Positions 35,669-47,400 of a stretch of 64,000 bases of DNA are shown piece by piece. Made by a program: the position numbers and the translations under genes. Below the pieces are notes generated by a model. It was given only the letters and a program-made list of their open reading frames with translations. It was not told where the DNA came from and did no database searches. The stretch comes from Branchiostoma belcheri. Taxonomy: Eukaryota > Chordata > Leptocardii > Amphioxiformes > Branchiostomatidae. Within the stretch, counting starts at the first letter, position 1. Every line of letters starts with the position of its first letter. The stretch spans positions 479,698 through 543,697 of the forward strand of contig NW_017804453.1 of the NCBI RefSeq assembly GCF_001625305.1. Direction: 5' to 3'.

Positions 35669-36852
35669 TTAGTCACCAAGATTATCCCGGCCAAATCAAA
35701 GTGTCAGGCCGGAAAACTTACATATGGTGACGCCAGCAAAGGTGACTAAAAATTGAGATAAAGAAAAGGGGGCGTGGCTATCGTTTGTGGATGGAATACA
35801 TGTCTGACCCAAGACTTTGCTTGAATATTGAAGGGATTGGTCCCTGAACGAACATCCAACACGAGGTTTCAAATGTATGAAAATTGAAATCAAAGGAAGA
35901 TGTGATATTCGTCATTTTGAACTGTTGTGCAATAACCGTTTACGCCGGGATTCCCCAGTTAATGAGCCCCTGCCCCTGCCATGCCCCGGAGATGTGCGTA
36001 ATAGAACAGGATCATCCAGATTTGGGATCTACCATTGGGTCATCACCCTCGGGGGTTGTTGAAGCGAGATGATTTAATCTGACTACGCCGTTTAGGCCAT
36101 ACTGGTTTAATTTTATGGATGACATCCTCTGGGCACCCCAGAACTGATACAAGCATGCAAAAAATGCCTTCATTATAAAATGGTGCACCTGAGCAGCTGC
36201 TGACCTGTAACTTTTCCGTTTTCAAATTTCAACAAGACAAAAAAATAATAGTCCATCTTTATAATTTTCAATTATTCTCGTTAGTTAGTGGTGGTAAGAA
36301 GTATACAATGTATATCTGTGTGTCTTTTCTATATCTACATGAAACTTTGATTTCCTGACACAATTTGTGAAAAGTAGTGCTGATGAAAAACTGGGAACTC
36401 AGTCTACTAACGAACGTTACCATTGTTTTAAAAGCAATCTTATTCTGACAGTGAGCACTTTCTGTGCTATAATACTGGATTTCCTGACAATGAACAGCAG
36501 CATTTTGTATCATACATCAGTATTGTTTGTACTTTGCCACTGTGTCAATATGTCAAAAGTCTACCTGCACATGAATATGCTTTGCAGACTGTAATAAAAT
36601 ACACTTGTCACAACATTGTGTATACACTTATACATATATATGTAGCTTAAATGTTAGCAGCATTGAGGTTAATGTCCTACATACACTTAAAAGTTTCAAA
36701 CTTGCATAGAGCTGTGCAAAGTGGTCCTCTGTTTGCCACTACTGACAGTAAAATGTTCATAAAAGCCTAATATATACAGATAACACTATACATAAGAACT
36801 GATATATGATATGTTGATGATCAGGTTAAAGGTCAGAGGTTTAGGTAACAGG
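35669..36852. other. Spacer between annexin and CFAP95
   Basis: Upstream of the annexin and downstream of CFAP95; it should hold the CFAP95 3' UTR on the minus strand. I see no AATAAA on that strand close to the stop codon and no other gene. Short ORFs overlap on both strands and lack domains. Confidence 0.5.
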
Positions 36853-39191
36853 TCACGTTAGTCGGGAGGGAATGGTGTTGGTTGGTTTGAAGATCTCGTG
36901 CTTGGCGCCGGAGTTGGCGTACATCCCGCTCTCGTCCTGCCACGTGTTGATGCCCCAGCGCCGGTAGTCGGCGGTGTCCGTAAACTGGGAGTGGCACTTC
37001 TTGTACGCTTCGGAGTTATCGGGGAAGTCTGGGGGCTGCTCCTGTGGAAGTGGGTTGGTAACACAAGTCAGTAAACCTAACGTCTTACATGTCAGCCTTT
37101 TGGTACCAAATTTGTATTGGTTATGTGGTTAATTAGTTAGCAGGGGAATTTCTATTGTTGCTCAAGCCTCTTTCACAGACTTCTGATGTGGCGGCATTCA
37201 TTTTTTGGGGGGAGCAACGTTAGTTTATTTGGGGCAGCAACGTTAGTTGTGCCACGGGACAGTTTTGCCACCGAGGGACCTTGCCGGGGAGAGACGGTTT
37301 ACATGTTGCTCCCCCAAAAAAAGTTAAAGCCACCGCATCAGAACTCTGCAAAAGGAGGCTATTGTTGCCCAGTGAAGTATAAAAACTACAGATACAACTT
37401 TGTAACGAGTCATTCTTCAAAGTCAACATAGCAAACTCAGCAAAATGTACTTACAGGTACAGGTGTGTATGGGTAGGGGGCCTTGTAGTCAGCCCTGTGT
37501 GTAGTCTCCAAGTGCCTGTCAAATATCAACAACTTTATTAAACAATAGTCAGTACACAAGTTGTGACAAGTAGTGAACTCTCGGTGCAACTACTGGACAC
37601 ACAGCTAGACAATGCATTTGGGCTATTGCAGTACAACAGAGACTGAAGAAAGTTTTCATGATGTTCTCTTACCTTTTGCCATAGTCTGCCTGATGTCTGG
37701 GTAGCACGGCACCAAAGCCACTGGTGGGGGCTCCTGTGTCCCTACAGACAAAGAAACAGGAATGTAAGGAGACTCCTCTAGCAGCAAAGTTATCATCGGG
37801 TCCAGTTAACATTACATTATCCAGATACCAGTGTTTAATTTCTTCTTCATATAGCAACAGCTGATTTCCACAGACCAGACTGAAAAATTACAAAACTATC
37901 TCTCTGAATACAACCCACATTAGCCTTCAAAGCCAAACAAGACTAACAAAAGATCAAAGATTTCAGACTACTGGGAAGTGTTTGGGGTTTTTATGAATGT
38001 ATTTCAACTTTGCTGGGTTACCTCCAGGCCAATATAGGTCAATCAAGAGTACACATATGTATGCACTCACCCTGTAACTGCCTCTGATGGACAAACATAC
38101 ACACAAACACACAGACAACCTGCCCAAAGCAATACTTTCATACCCAGAAGTAAAATTTATAATGCCTGACCAGTGACCCACCTGTCCAAATTGAGATGGT
38201 TAATGGTGGCGAGGTCACCCATGGGTTTACTGGTCACCTTCTCTTCAAAATCCTTCTTCAGTTTCACCTGACCCATCTGGAACTGGGTGGTGGTCAGAGG
38301 GAAGGACTGAAGGGGAGAAAGGGAAATAGATTACTTGCCTTGGTATAAAATCAAACCAAACCCAAACGTCTGCTGTGAGGTTACGCCTGGAAAAACACAC
38401 TTGACAGTTTTCTGATAGGCCTACTCACTCCATCTGTAACGTCCAGTATCCTCCGGTAGGTGGAGTGGTGCATCTTGTTTTTCATGGGAGGTTTGTTCAC
38501 CACATCATAGTCCTTGGGATGGGCCTCTCGTGCCTGGTGCCTGAAATTTTAAAGAAAAATTAGTTTGTAAATGTCACAAAAGTTCTGTCCAAACTGTCAC
38601 AATTGTTTAGGTGGTCAGCCAGGTTGCTTGGATACATAAATTATATTTAGTTTTATACAATTTTTTTCTTTTTTTACACTAAAGTGACTTTCAGCATTTA
38701 AGCATGTAGGTAGGAAATTTCTACCTCCATGCTTTAAGAGCTACTAGCAAAAACTTGGGGCAGTCAAAGCAGTTACTTACAAACAAAACATGGAACCAAG
38801 AACAACCACTATACTACTGTTACCACACCACAAATTTGTATTTAGCACCAACAAAAAGCTGGGCAAAATCGAGCACACTGGCACTTCAAACTTTCCAACC
38901 TTTCCAATAGAGAGAAGAAAATAGCAGCCAACTGCAAGAGAAATAGATAACTACTACCAAGGACATTATACAAGGTTATACAAGAAAGATCTTGTATAAT
39001 GTCCTTTCTAATAGCAATACTGATTCCTGAGAGTCCTCAACACACAATCAATATAAAGGACAACGAAATCTGCAGACTGACCAGTTGGAGTTGAGCGTTA
39101 CCGGACTGTAGTCCATGTGATCTGAACGCAGATAGAGGGAGCCTTTCCTCTCCACAAAGTTAGGCAACATCCCGTAGTCGTAATTCTCCAT
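36853..39191 (-). CDS. CFAP95: Cilia- and flagella-associated protein 95 (C9orf135 family)
   Basis: Six minus-strand exons: 39191-39082, 38540-38429, 38306-38182, 37741-37673, 37515-37455, 37041-36853. Phases join exactly to 221 residues; human C9orf135 is about 229. Family features are the N-terminal FVERKGSLYLRSDHMDYS then NWHQAREAHPKDYDV, STYRRI, a THRADYKAPYPYTPVPEQPPDFPD segment split by an intron, and the C-terminal YKKCHSQFTDTADYRRWGIN, TWQDESGMYAN and EIFKPTNTIPSRLT. The protein is associated with the axoneme in vertebrates (family knowledge); no enzyme motif, signal peptide or membrane segment is seen. Start chosen at MENYDYGML, with no in-frame alternative. A possible RFX X-box lies upstream. 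Confidence 0.88.
38700..38734. repeat. Short palindromic element, copy 1
   Basis: Inverted repeat in a CFAP95 intron: AAGCATGTAGGTAG (38700-38713) and CTACCTCCATGCTT (38721-38734), one mismatch, 7-nt loop. The core CATG-GAGGTAG-AAATTT-CTACCTC-CATG is shared with the palindrome at 48300-48330, so the two are probably members of one dispersed family. Confidence 0.7.
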
Positions 39192-41089
39192 GTTTCCTTC
39201 TAGGTTGAGCAGCGAAAAGTATGTCTTGACTTCGGTGCAACAGGTTGGGCGTGTGTTGTGGTGTGTTTGGGTTGCAATACGGAAGTAAGGCCTATCACTT
39301 CTCAGCTGGCTTACATATCCATCCGCTTCAGAAAATAATCAACACAGCTTTTGCTTTTTTTGGGCACGAATGGTTAAAATAACGATTTTTGTTGCATTCT
39401 AAAAATGTCTTCGGTAGAGCTTGTACACTAAACTAGCACGAGAATACTGACATTTGTCTGTAACTACTTTGCTAAGTTCCGCGCGGAGTGATATGTAATG
39501 GTCTGCGTTCTAGAATAAGTCTGTAAACTATCTCGTTGCCAATAACAACAAGGCGTCTCCTCCTAGCGGAATTTGTATGGACTGCATGAATTAAACCAAA
39601 CCTGCCTCCCCTGACAGGCGTGACAGGCGAAGTGTCACTTGAGTACTTTATCGGTTAACCATGAAATTATTGATTAAATAGGTATTAGTGTGATTTTCTC
39701 GCTGTTTTTTTTAGCACTATTAAAAGCACATGAAGACCAGCACCGCCCTGGTTTTGGACACGGGGGAAGCCTACAACGCACTTTACTGGACGGAAACCAG
39801 TCGACAGAAGCATTATCACAGTGCGTTTTCAGTCAAGACATGGGAAAACACCCTAACGTGTAGTTCAGATATACGCATCGATGACGCGGAGTACAATGAG
39901 AAGGAACAGTTCTAACGTTATGTGTTCCGCTGCATTACAACAGAAAGTCGCTAGGAGGCTCGTGATCGATATCTGTGTATACAGAAATAAAGGAAATGCA
40001 TTTAGCTGTTCAAGTTCAAGCCCCTCTCCTATTACTCCCCCAACCAATGCCTGACATCTGCTGCCGTTGAGTATGCAGTACCCAAATATATCGCTACGTA
40101 GCGCTGTGTTGCATGACTACGAATCAGGTTGGCACCAAAAGATCGTTTTATCGGAGAAGATTGACACCTAGTAGAAGTGCAATTTTGGCCGGTAGCGGAT
40201 CGCGGGGAGCGAACGAAAGCTACAAAGCCTGACACCCAGGCTAGATATACCTTTCACACCTTACCAAGCTCAGTTAGACTCACCAAAGGTATTAGTTATA
40301 AATATATCTATTCAATGAAAACATTCAATGAGGGAACGAGCAAAGTTATAACCGCCAACGGACGGAGAAAAAGAAACGTTGTACATGTATTGTGCCATTA
40401 TCGGAAACCCATGCATTTGCACGCGGGGATCTATGTTCTGTACAACAGAGCGAAAAGTTGCAGTTATATATAAAATAGTCTTTGAGTAATAAATTGTTGT
40501 TCACATTCTTTCCAAGGGACCCTTTCAATTGTGTAATTGTGAAAACACATTTTCATTCATTTTTTTTTCCAATTGCCATGCCCTAGCTGGTTTCTGATTG
40601 CCATGCCCTAGGTCGTAAGGTATAGAAAACACGAATCTCCCTGTAGAGACAACACATTAGATATTCTCCGACCCGCCACACCCCGTGGTGGTGGTGGTGA
40701 AACCCCGTAATTACCGGGCATTAGGACAAGTGGGTGACAACAAGCGCATCGCTGCGAAAGCGCATTGAACCGGGCGGCATTTACATTACAACCGCGGGCG
40801 ATACCACGACGCGATTCTTTAGGGGCGATATACAATGTCGTGCTATGGTTAACCAGTCTGTACTACCCAAAAACATTGCAATAAAGCTTACATGGCATTT
40901 TATATCTATTTTATTGGTTACATTGATCATACGAATGACAAATATTAAGCCTAAGTGATCCATTTGTTCCACAAGTGTGAGCACAGCAAATCAAGACACC
41001 CCTCTTACAGGTGGTTGCTTTCCGGTGCTCGCACCAGCGCGACTGCAATAGCTGGTGGCCGTACATACAGTGGGACATCCCTGTACACT
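39192..41089. other. Divergent promoter region between CFAP95 and the laminin gene
   Basis: The two genes are head to head, 1.9 kb apart, so both promoters should be here. Small features are a GTGGTGGTG run near 40685-40700 and a direct repeat ATTGCCATGCCCTA at about 40573 and 40599. An open frame at 39730-39915 (+) has no recognisable domain and is probably chance. Confidence 0.5.
39535..39549. promoter_or_regulatory. Possible RFX X-box upstream of CFAP95
   Basis: GTTGCC-AAT-AACAAC at 39535-39549 matches the X-box consensus GTNRCC-N(0-3)-RGYAAC with one mismatch. It lies about 345 bp upstream of the CFAP95 start codon. RFX factors control ciliary genes through this site, which fits the downstream gene. 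Its distance is somewhat larger than is usual for functional X-boxes. Confidence 0.4.
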
Positions 41090-41452
41090 ATGGCGGGACA
41101 ACACGCGCTTGTCCTGCTGACCGCCGCCGTGCTCCTCCTGCAGACATGCCGGGGGCAGGTTCTGACTCCCCCGTACTTAAACCTAGCTCAGGGGCGGCGG
41201 ATCGTCGCATCGGCCACTTGCGGAGAAGGCGTTTCCGAGCCGGAGCTGTACTGTAAGCTGGCCGGCGGGACCGGTAACGAGCCGGCTAACCTGATCCAAG
41301 GCCAGCAGTGCGACTACTGCGACCCCCGGGACCCCTCACGGGCTCATCCCGTCTCACAGGCGGTGGACGGCACCGAGAAATGGTGGCAAAGCCCTCCCCT
41401 GTCTCGAGGAACGGACTACAACAAAGTCAACGTCACCATCAGCCTTGGACAG
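41090..41452 (+). other. LAMA5: Laminin exon 1: signal peptide and start of LN domain
   Basis: Encodes residues 1-121. [20 protein letters not shown] is a clear secretory signal; the mature chain probably begins near [13 protein letters not shown]. Conserved LN features include [39 protein letters not shown] and VNVTISLGQ. The exon is strongly GC-rich, unlike the AT-rich introns, consistent with a promoter-proximal CpG-rich segment. Confidence 0.95.
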
Positions 41453-44400
41453 GTAAGTTAATAATGACAGTATTTCCGTCCTGTCTTCCCGCATCTTGTC
41501 ATTATTGCCCCATATGATGCACCGCTCAGGATTGAACTCCTATTTCAGCGCTGATTATAGGATCACACTATCCCTCCCCTGTCTAATTTTGCCATACATA
41601 TAAGCTGATTACGGCAGGAAGCCTTATATGACCTATGCGGACAAGATCAGAATTTTTCCCGCCCCCGCAAGTGCGATATGCTTCTAGCGATTTCTGTTCC
41701 TGCCGCTATCGCCAAGGACAGGGCAGTCAGCTTCCGTGTGTTACGAGTGACCCACTGAGGTAGTGGCTTCCCTGCAGGAAAGTTTTATCACCAAATCGTA
41801 AACCTTGTCATGATTACAAAAAGTACTGTGCTTTGTTCTCTGATATGTTTTGAAAGTCTGTACAGAGATTTACAATATCGTTAATGTACGCCCCCTAATG
41901 TCAGACATCCTCACAGAAAGGATGTCACAGACCAACGATTCCGCCCCGTAAGTGGCCCTCTTCCTCGGCTGTGACGCCTGTGTTCGGCTCGTTCATCGAA
42001 TTATCGGAGGGCTCGGAGAGAGGACAATTTAATAAGCGGGCCGCGGTGTTCTTGTTAGTTTGCGCTGGTGCGTACTGTGTGCATCTGCGGGACGAGGAAT
42101 GCCCTGAGCCGTAGACAAACCCACCTGTTCGCCGGGATGTTTAGACTTAGAGCATCGCTATGTCTGTTTGTCTGAGAGAGAGCGAAAGCAAACACCTCTT
42201 CTCTCCGGAGCAGACGTCGGGACGATAGGATGTACAAACAAGAGCGCCCTTTCCATCCAGCGTTTCTCCCCCGGTCTTTTATCATTCTAATCACTGCCTC
42301 TTTTTCCTCGTGAATAAAAGGAGCGCTCAGAGGGGATTTTCAATGAGCGACAATGTCTGGCTCCCTTGGCAGGCTGAACCCAGCCTGGTGTGGTTAAATC
42401 AAAGTAATTACCAGTCAGGAAAAGGTCAGGGAGTATGTATGTTGGTGTGCTAGAGGCTTGTTCATTCTGGAAGTGTACCGCAGTGCGGTAGGTGTGAGGA
42501 CAGGTACAGGCAGATGTCTGTCTGCAGGGGAACACCCCGCGGGCATGTATGCATCTCTCTGTGCCGTGCTACAGGGATCAGGTCAGGCAGCTGACACACC
42601 AGTGTCCATCCAACCCGCTATACTGCCACCGACAACCCTAGAAACAACACTGGAGTCAGAAGCGCACGTGAAGGTTTTATATGGAGCTGATAAAGGTTTT
42701 GGTTTGAACACTGTTGAGTACATGAGAATAAAAAAGGGGCATTCTTATCTCAGTGTTGTGCATGGGGTTAGATGATAATCTCATTCACACCCATTCCTAC
42801 TGTCGTCCCCGGACGGGGAGGGCACAAAGGCCGACATATGCACAAAAATGCCACCAAACGAATGCATAGATCTAATTTCCTGGGCCCGAATTAGTGGAAA
42901 CCTCTCACGGGACTGGGGTGAATCGATGGATGAAATCATGCGTCATTCCCAGACGCACAAGGTAGCAAAATGCTGAAAAACTAATCAAAAACTCCCACTT
43001 ATCACTTCTTATTTATCATAAATACAAATTCCTAGGACAATTTCCAGTGTACAAAAGTGCACGTGTAAAAATCTTAATGACTTTTTTGTGAAATTTTCAT
43101 ATCTTGTCGTGGTGCGAACAGGTAATGTACGTATGTGTCCCGGGACATTTGAGTTATTTCAGGCATCCCTTTACCGTGTTACCCTTTGCATAGTCATTTC
43201 GTGACCGCGCATTCTACACACTACCTGTGCCGACACAGAACCAGACTTTTCAAAACAGGCTGCCAACTCTCTAAACCTGGGAGACACCAGCTGATGTTTT
43301 TACGATATGCACGACCCTTTACAGTTTACATGTTTGCATGGAACTTAAGTAGCATCTCACAAATGAGGAAAATAAAAAGAATCATCCCTCCATTTCTGTT
43401 TTGCCAAGTAGACGCCTGCCTTAAACAAAATACTCATAAAATTCTGACAGAAGGTGGTTTTGTAGTCCATGCGCGTGTAACACAGGTAGCTAGCATGACG
43501 GAGTGTGTAATAGTGTCGGTGCGAGCTATGGGACCGTGTCCCCGATAACACCCCATCCCCTAACAGGCCCTTCTGGTCCTGTAATGGTTGTTTACATGCC
43601 CGCCTCGTGGATACGCCTTACCTTGTTGGCACAACACGGTAGGTATTCCACTTAATTTGTGTTCGTTTTCCTTTCAAGGATAGTATCCGCTGCGAACAAA
43701 AATGTAGTAAAAGATGGGTGAGAAAAAAAAATTCAACAGACGGTCTCTGGAGGAGACAATTTGTCATGGAAATGGCGAGAGGCAGTTGAAAACTTCGCGG
43801 CCGGGAAAATCCTATTCAGACTCAGTGTAATCCTTGTTCGAAAGTCTGTTGGAGCGGAGAGCTTTGTTCACGGACAAGAGAGAAAAACAAAGGATTTCAT
43901 CTGCTTGTAGAGGGGCTTTTCTTTCATCACCGCCGTTTGGCTTCGTTGGTGTTCTTGGTCTAAAGCAGCCGCGAAAAACTGCTCAGTTCACACCGCCGTA
44001 TTTTCTGGATTTGTTTCGGTCACCGATCCCCTTTGCCAGGAACGTAATAATTGAAATAAGAATTCAATTAGGTTATTTTGTGCCACATTTTCTTTGCCCC
44101 CTGTTGTTACTAAGAGGCTGAAAGGAGTCTTTCTTTGTTACATTATTTCTTATCGCCCACGAAAATCCATTCAAGTCATTCTTACTCAGACCTAGATACC
44201 CTTCTATCAAAGTTTCATATGATGTCAACCAAATTACCGAATACGTATACATGTACTGAAGGTAATACACCTTGTCTTTGCACTAAAGAGCTTCTGAATA
44301 TTCCAAAATTGCTTGCTTGCACCAAGGACATGTGTAATATCCTTGCTTGCACCAAGGAGGTTCAAACTACTCCATGCTTGCACCAAGGAGGTTTTATCAA

Positions 44401-47400
44401 GTTTGCACTGAACTTTAGATCTGAAGTATTAAAAATGTCAAAGGTGTATTAATATTCTAGTTTTTTTCTTTACATAGCAATACATTACCCCTAGAAATAG
44501 ATAAGGTGGTTTTAACTGATTGAGTATGCCAAGCCTAAACGTCAAAGCCCAAACAAGTTTACATGTAAACGGGATGTTATTTTTATCACGTCATATCCCG
44601 ACAACTATTCCAACCCCTTGCGGAATTGCGCAAACGCTGCACAGCGGGACACGGCCGTGCCTGGAGGGTGTTCCTGACAGGAAACCGCCCTTTCCGTCCC
44701 GGTGCACACCTGTCTCCCTGCCCCCGCCCACCTGGGCAGATCCTACTCTGGGTCATCCTCCAGGCGTACACAACAGGTAACTAAACATAGATGGAAAATT
44801 CGAAGTTTTGTAGAGTTGCCTTTAGATCTATGGCTTCAAAGGGGGCGATAAAGTCGACCTCATTTACAAGAAGAATAATGAGAAACGTCCCTCGAGAACT
44901 GTTTATGTCAGAAAATAATGAATGCACCCAGAATGACATGCATCTGAATGGGCCCCCAACAAAGGGTTGCGCATTGTCTTAACGTGTAGCTTTTAGATCT
45001 TATCCCCTGAATGCTTCCTCCATTGTGTCATTTTTGCGCCTATTTGGTCCTATTAGCTCCAATCAAAGAAACCTGGAGAACGCCGCAAGCCTTGCATGCC
45101 GTGTCTTGTATTCAGAGAGAGGAGGTGTTACATTCATTATCTTGTGTACAATATGCACAAGTTTTCGTGCTTTTCCTTGACCAAAAGCGGAATAACGAGA
45201 ACATTCATTTTCAGTGAAACCTTACAACATGCTCGGTCCCAGGCCCTTGGCACTTATATTAAAGTTTTCCCCTAACTGGAACAGGTGTTATACAGGATGT
45301 CATGGCACTCAACATTCGCATACCTTGTGCCGACCTAGCTAACAGGCATATGTCTGGTTATATACAGCTTTTTTGTTGTCTTTCTGCTAGTCTTTAATCA
45401 TAAGAGATGCGATTTTTTAAATGCACATTTCACAATGTCCTGAAGCCATATAGGTGCTTGGAAGTTGGGGATAACTAATCTACAAGCAGATATTGAGAGG
45501 CAAAAATCGTTTTCTTTTCCTTTGAACCTCCTTGCTGCCAGTTCATTTGTTGAAGAGGCGGTTTGTCACAGAAACGGACAGCTATGAAACACTTCGAACA
45601 TCTGCTTGAAGATTAGGACATCACACTGGCCGATCTCTCTGTCTCTCAGACAAGTCTCAGGACGAGAAGTCAACAGACTCTCTCTCCCCTTCCATCTTGA
45701 TGGGCTCCTTGCCACACAAATCAGTACACGCTTGTCCGTACCAAGGACTGAAGGAGGTCTGTCTTAAACCTCCTGTTGTCTCCAAGCAGAGGTTGATTGG
45801 GAAGATTGTGACCTTCCTCATGATGTATTTTTCTGACAAATATGCCAATGAAGGTAGTATACTGTGACGGATTACTGTCTTGCCTATTGGAAATTGTGTT
45901 GCCTATTGGATACTGCCTTGGCTACAGAAATATCTACTATCGGCTGTTAAACGGTGAATATAGTAAAAGGTCACAATCTTCACTATCAACCAACCTCTGC
46001 TTGAGAGTAGCAAAGAGATGTAAGCTCCGCTCTACTGCGCAGGTCTCGGCAGAGCTACTGCCTGGTATTTGGTTTCCATCCTCCTGAGTTGATTGTTTTT
46101 TCATCGATCCAGCAGTGCGCACAGCGGTGTACAGCTGCGTGTTTTGCATAGTGACAAAGTTGACTGTCTCAGTTCATGTAAATTTAGTGACTCATATCTT
46201 TCAGGGTAATGCTTATATTCTATCATTGACGAGAAATAACAATTTCGAAGCCAAGCCAAGAAACTCGACATGTTCCCTCACTGGCCTGATTGGGAATTCC
46301 AAATGTGCACCAAGCGGTGAAAATTGTGTGAAGAACGGCTAACCGCCATCCACCTGTCGGCATCTGTGCGCAAAGGAGAGCTATGTTGACGTGCAAGTTG
46401 TTTGTGATGTGTTAAATGGACACATTATATACATCACGTCTCCCAATAATGCCTTCTTCTTAATGATCATTATCATAGTACTAGTAGATGTTTTCTCTGT
46501 GGATACCTAAGATGGTACAATAGGAAAAGATATGCCATTGGCACACACTTTGGGAGACTGACCTAATCCTGGTAGCTTCATGCCCTGACGTGTTTCTACC
46601 TCTTAAACCGTATAGCCTGTATACTAGCTTCCCTGTTCTTAGGCGTATACTGGTTAACTGACACTGGGAACCCCCTCATCCATTTATTCCGAGAGTATTT
46701 TCCTGCGACGAAACTGACCCCGTCTGGAGTAACATAACCACCTCTGTGAGTGAAGAACTGGATACGACTGTCGCCTGTCGGTGTACAGAGAATCCGCCTG
46801 ACCTTGCCAAGGGCAGCGTGACTTCAGACAGGAGACACCAACGATGATGTTTATCGTTCTCACAATGGCACTGGAATTCTCCAAACTTCTACAAACCGTC
46901 TATGGTCTCTTTGTGTTGGCGGTTTGGAAACACTGCGGTGTCTTTGGAGGTCAGAGCGCCGTGAAGTGTTCAAGGTAGGCACGGATGTGGCAGAGAGGGA
47001 GAAAAACGCCTTTATATTTTGTTTCTTTCAAAGTACAGATAGACCCATTCACACATGAAAGAGGATAAACTTACATACAAGAATATGACTAAATCAAAAT
47101 ATTGAGTTTAACGTACCATTTCAGGTTCTAAGGTCAATTCTTCGATATATTTGCCTATTTGTAGATAGATTCAAATCATGGTTCTTTCTAAGCCAGGGCC
47201 ACAGATAATTGCGTGGGAAGATGTCATCCGCACGCACGGCCTTAAAAGATGACCTGAAATGATAAGAATATCGCCCTTTTCTATTCACTTCAGAAACACT
47301 AAATTTGCTAGTCTGCTTACGCGCCAAATATGTGTCAAATGTTCAATGTCAGCTTTTCACTTCAACTGACTAACAGCTACAAATGGCTTGTTACTGTTTC

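Noticed and set aside
36858-37064. Proline/threonine-rich ORF on the minus strand
   Set aside because: It is the wrong frame of the last CFAP95 exon, which is fully explained by its own frame (36853-37041).
39730-39915. 61-codon ORF between CFAP95 and the laminin gene
   Set aside because: No homology, and it is in the divergent promoter area; probably chance.
40955-41089. Upstream in-frame ATG extending the laminin N-terminus by 45 residues
   Set aside because: The extension is polar and lacks a signal peptide; the ATG at 41090 begins a typical secretory signal.
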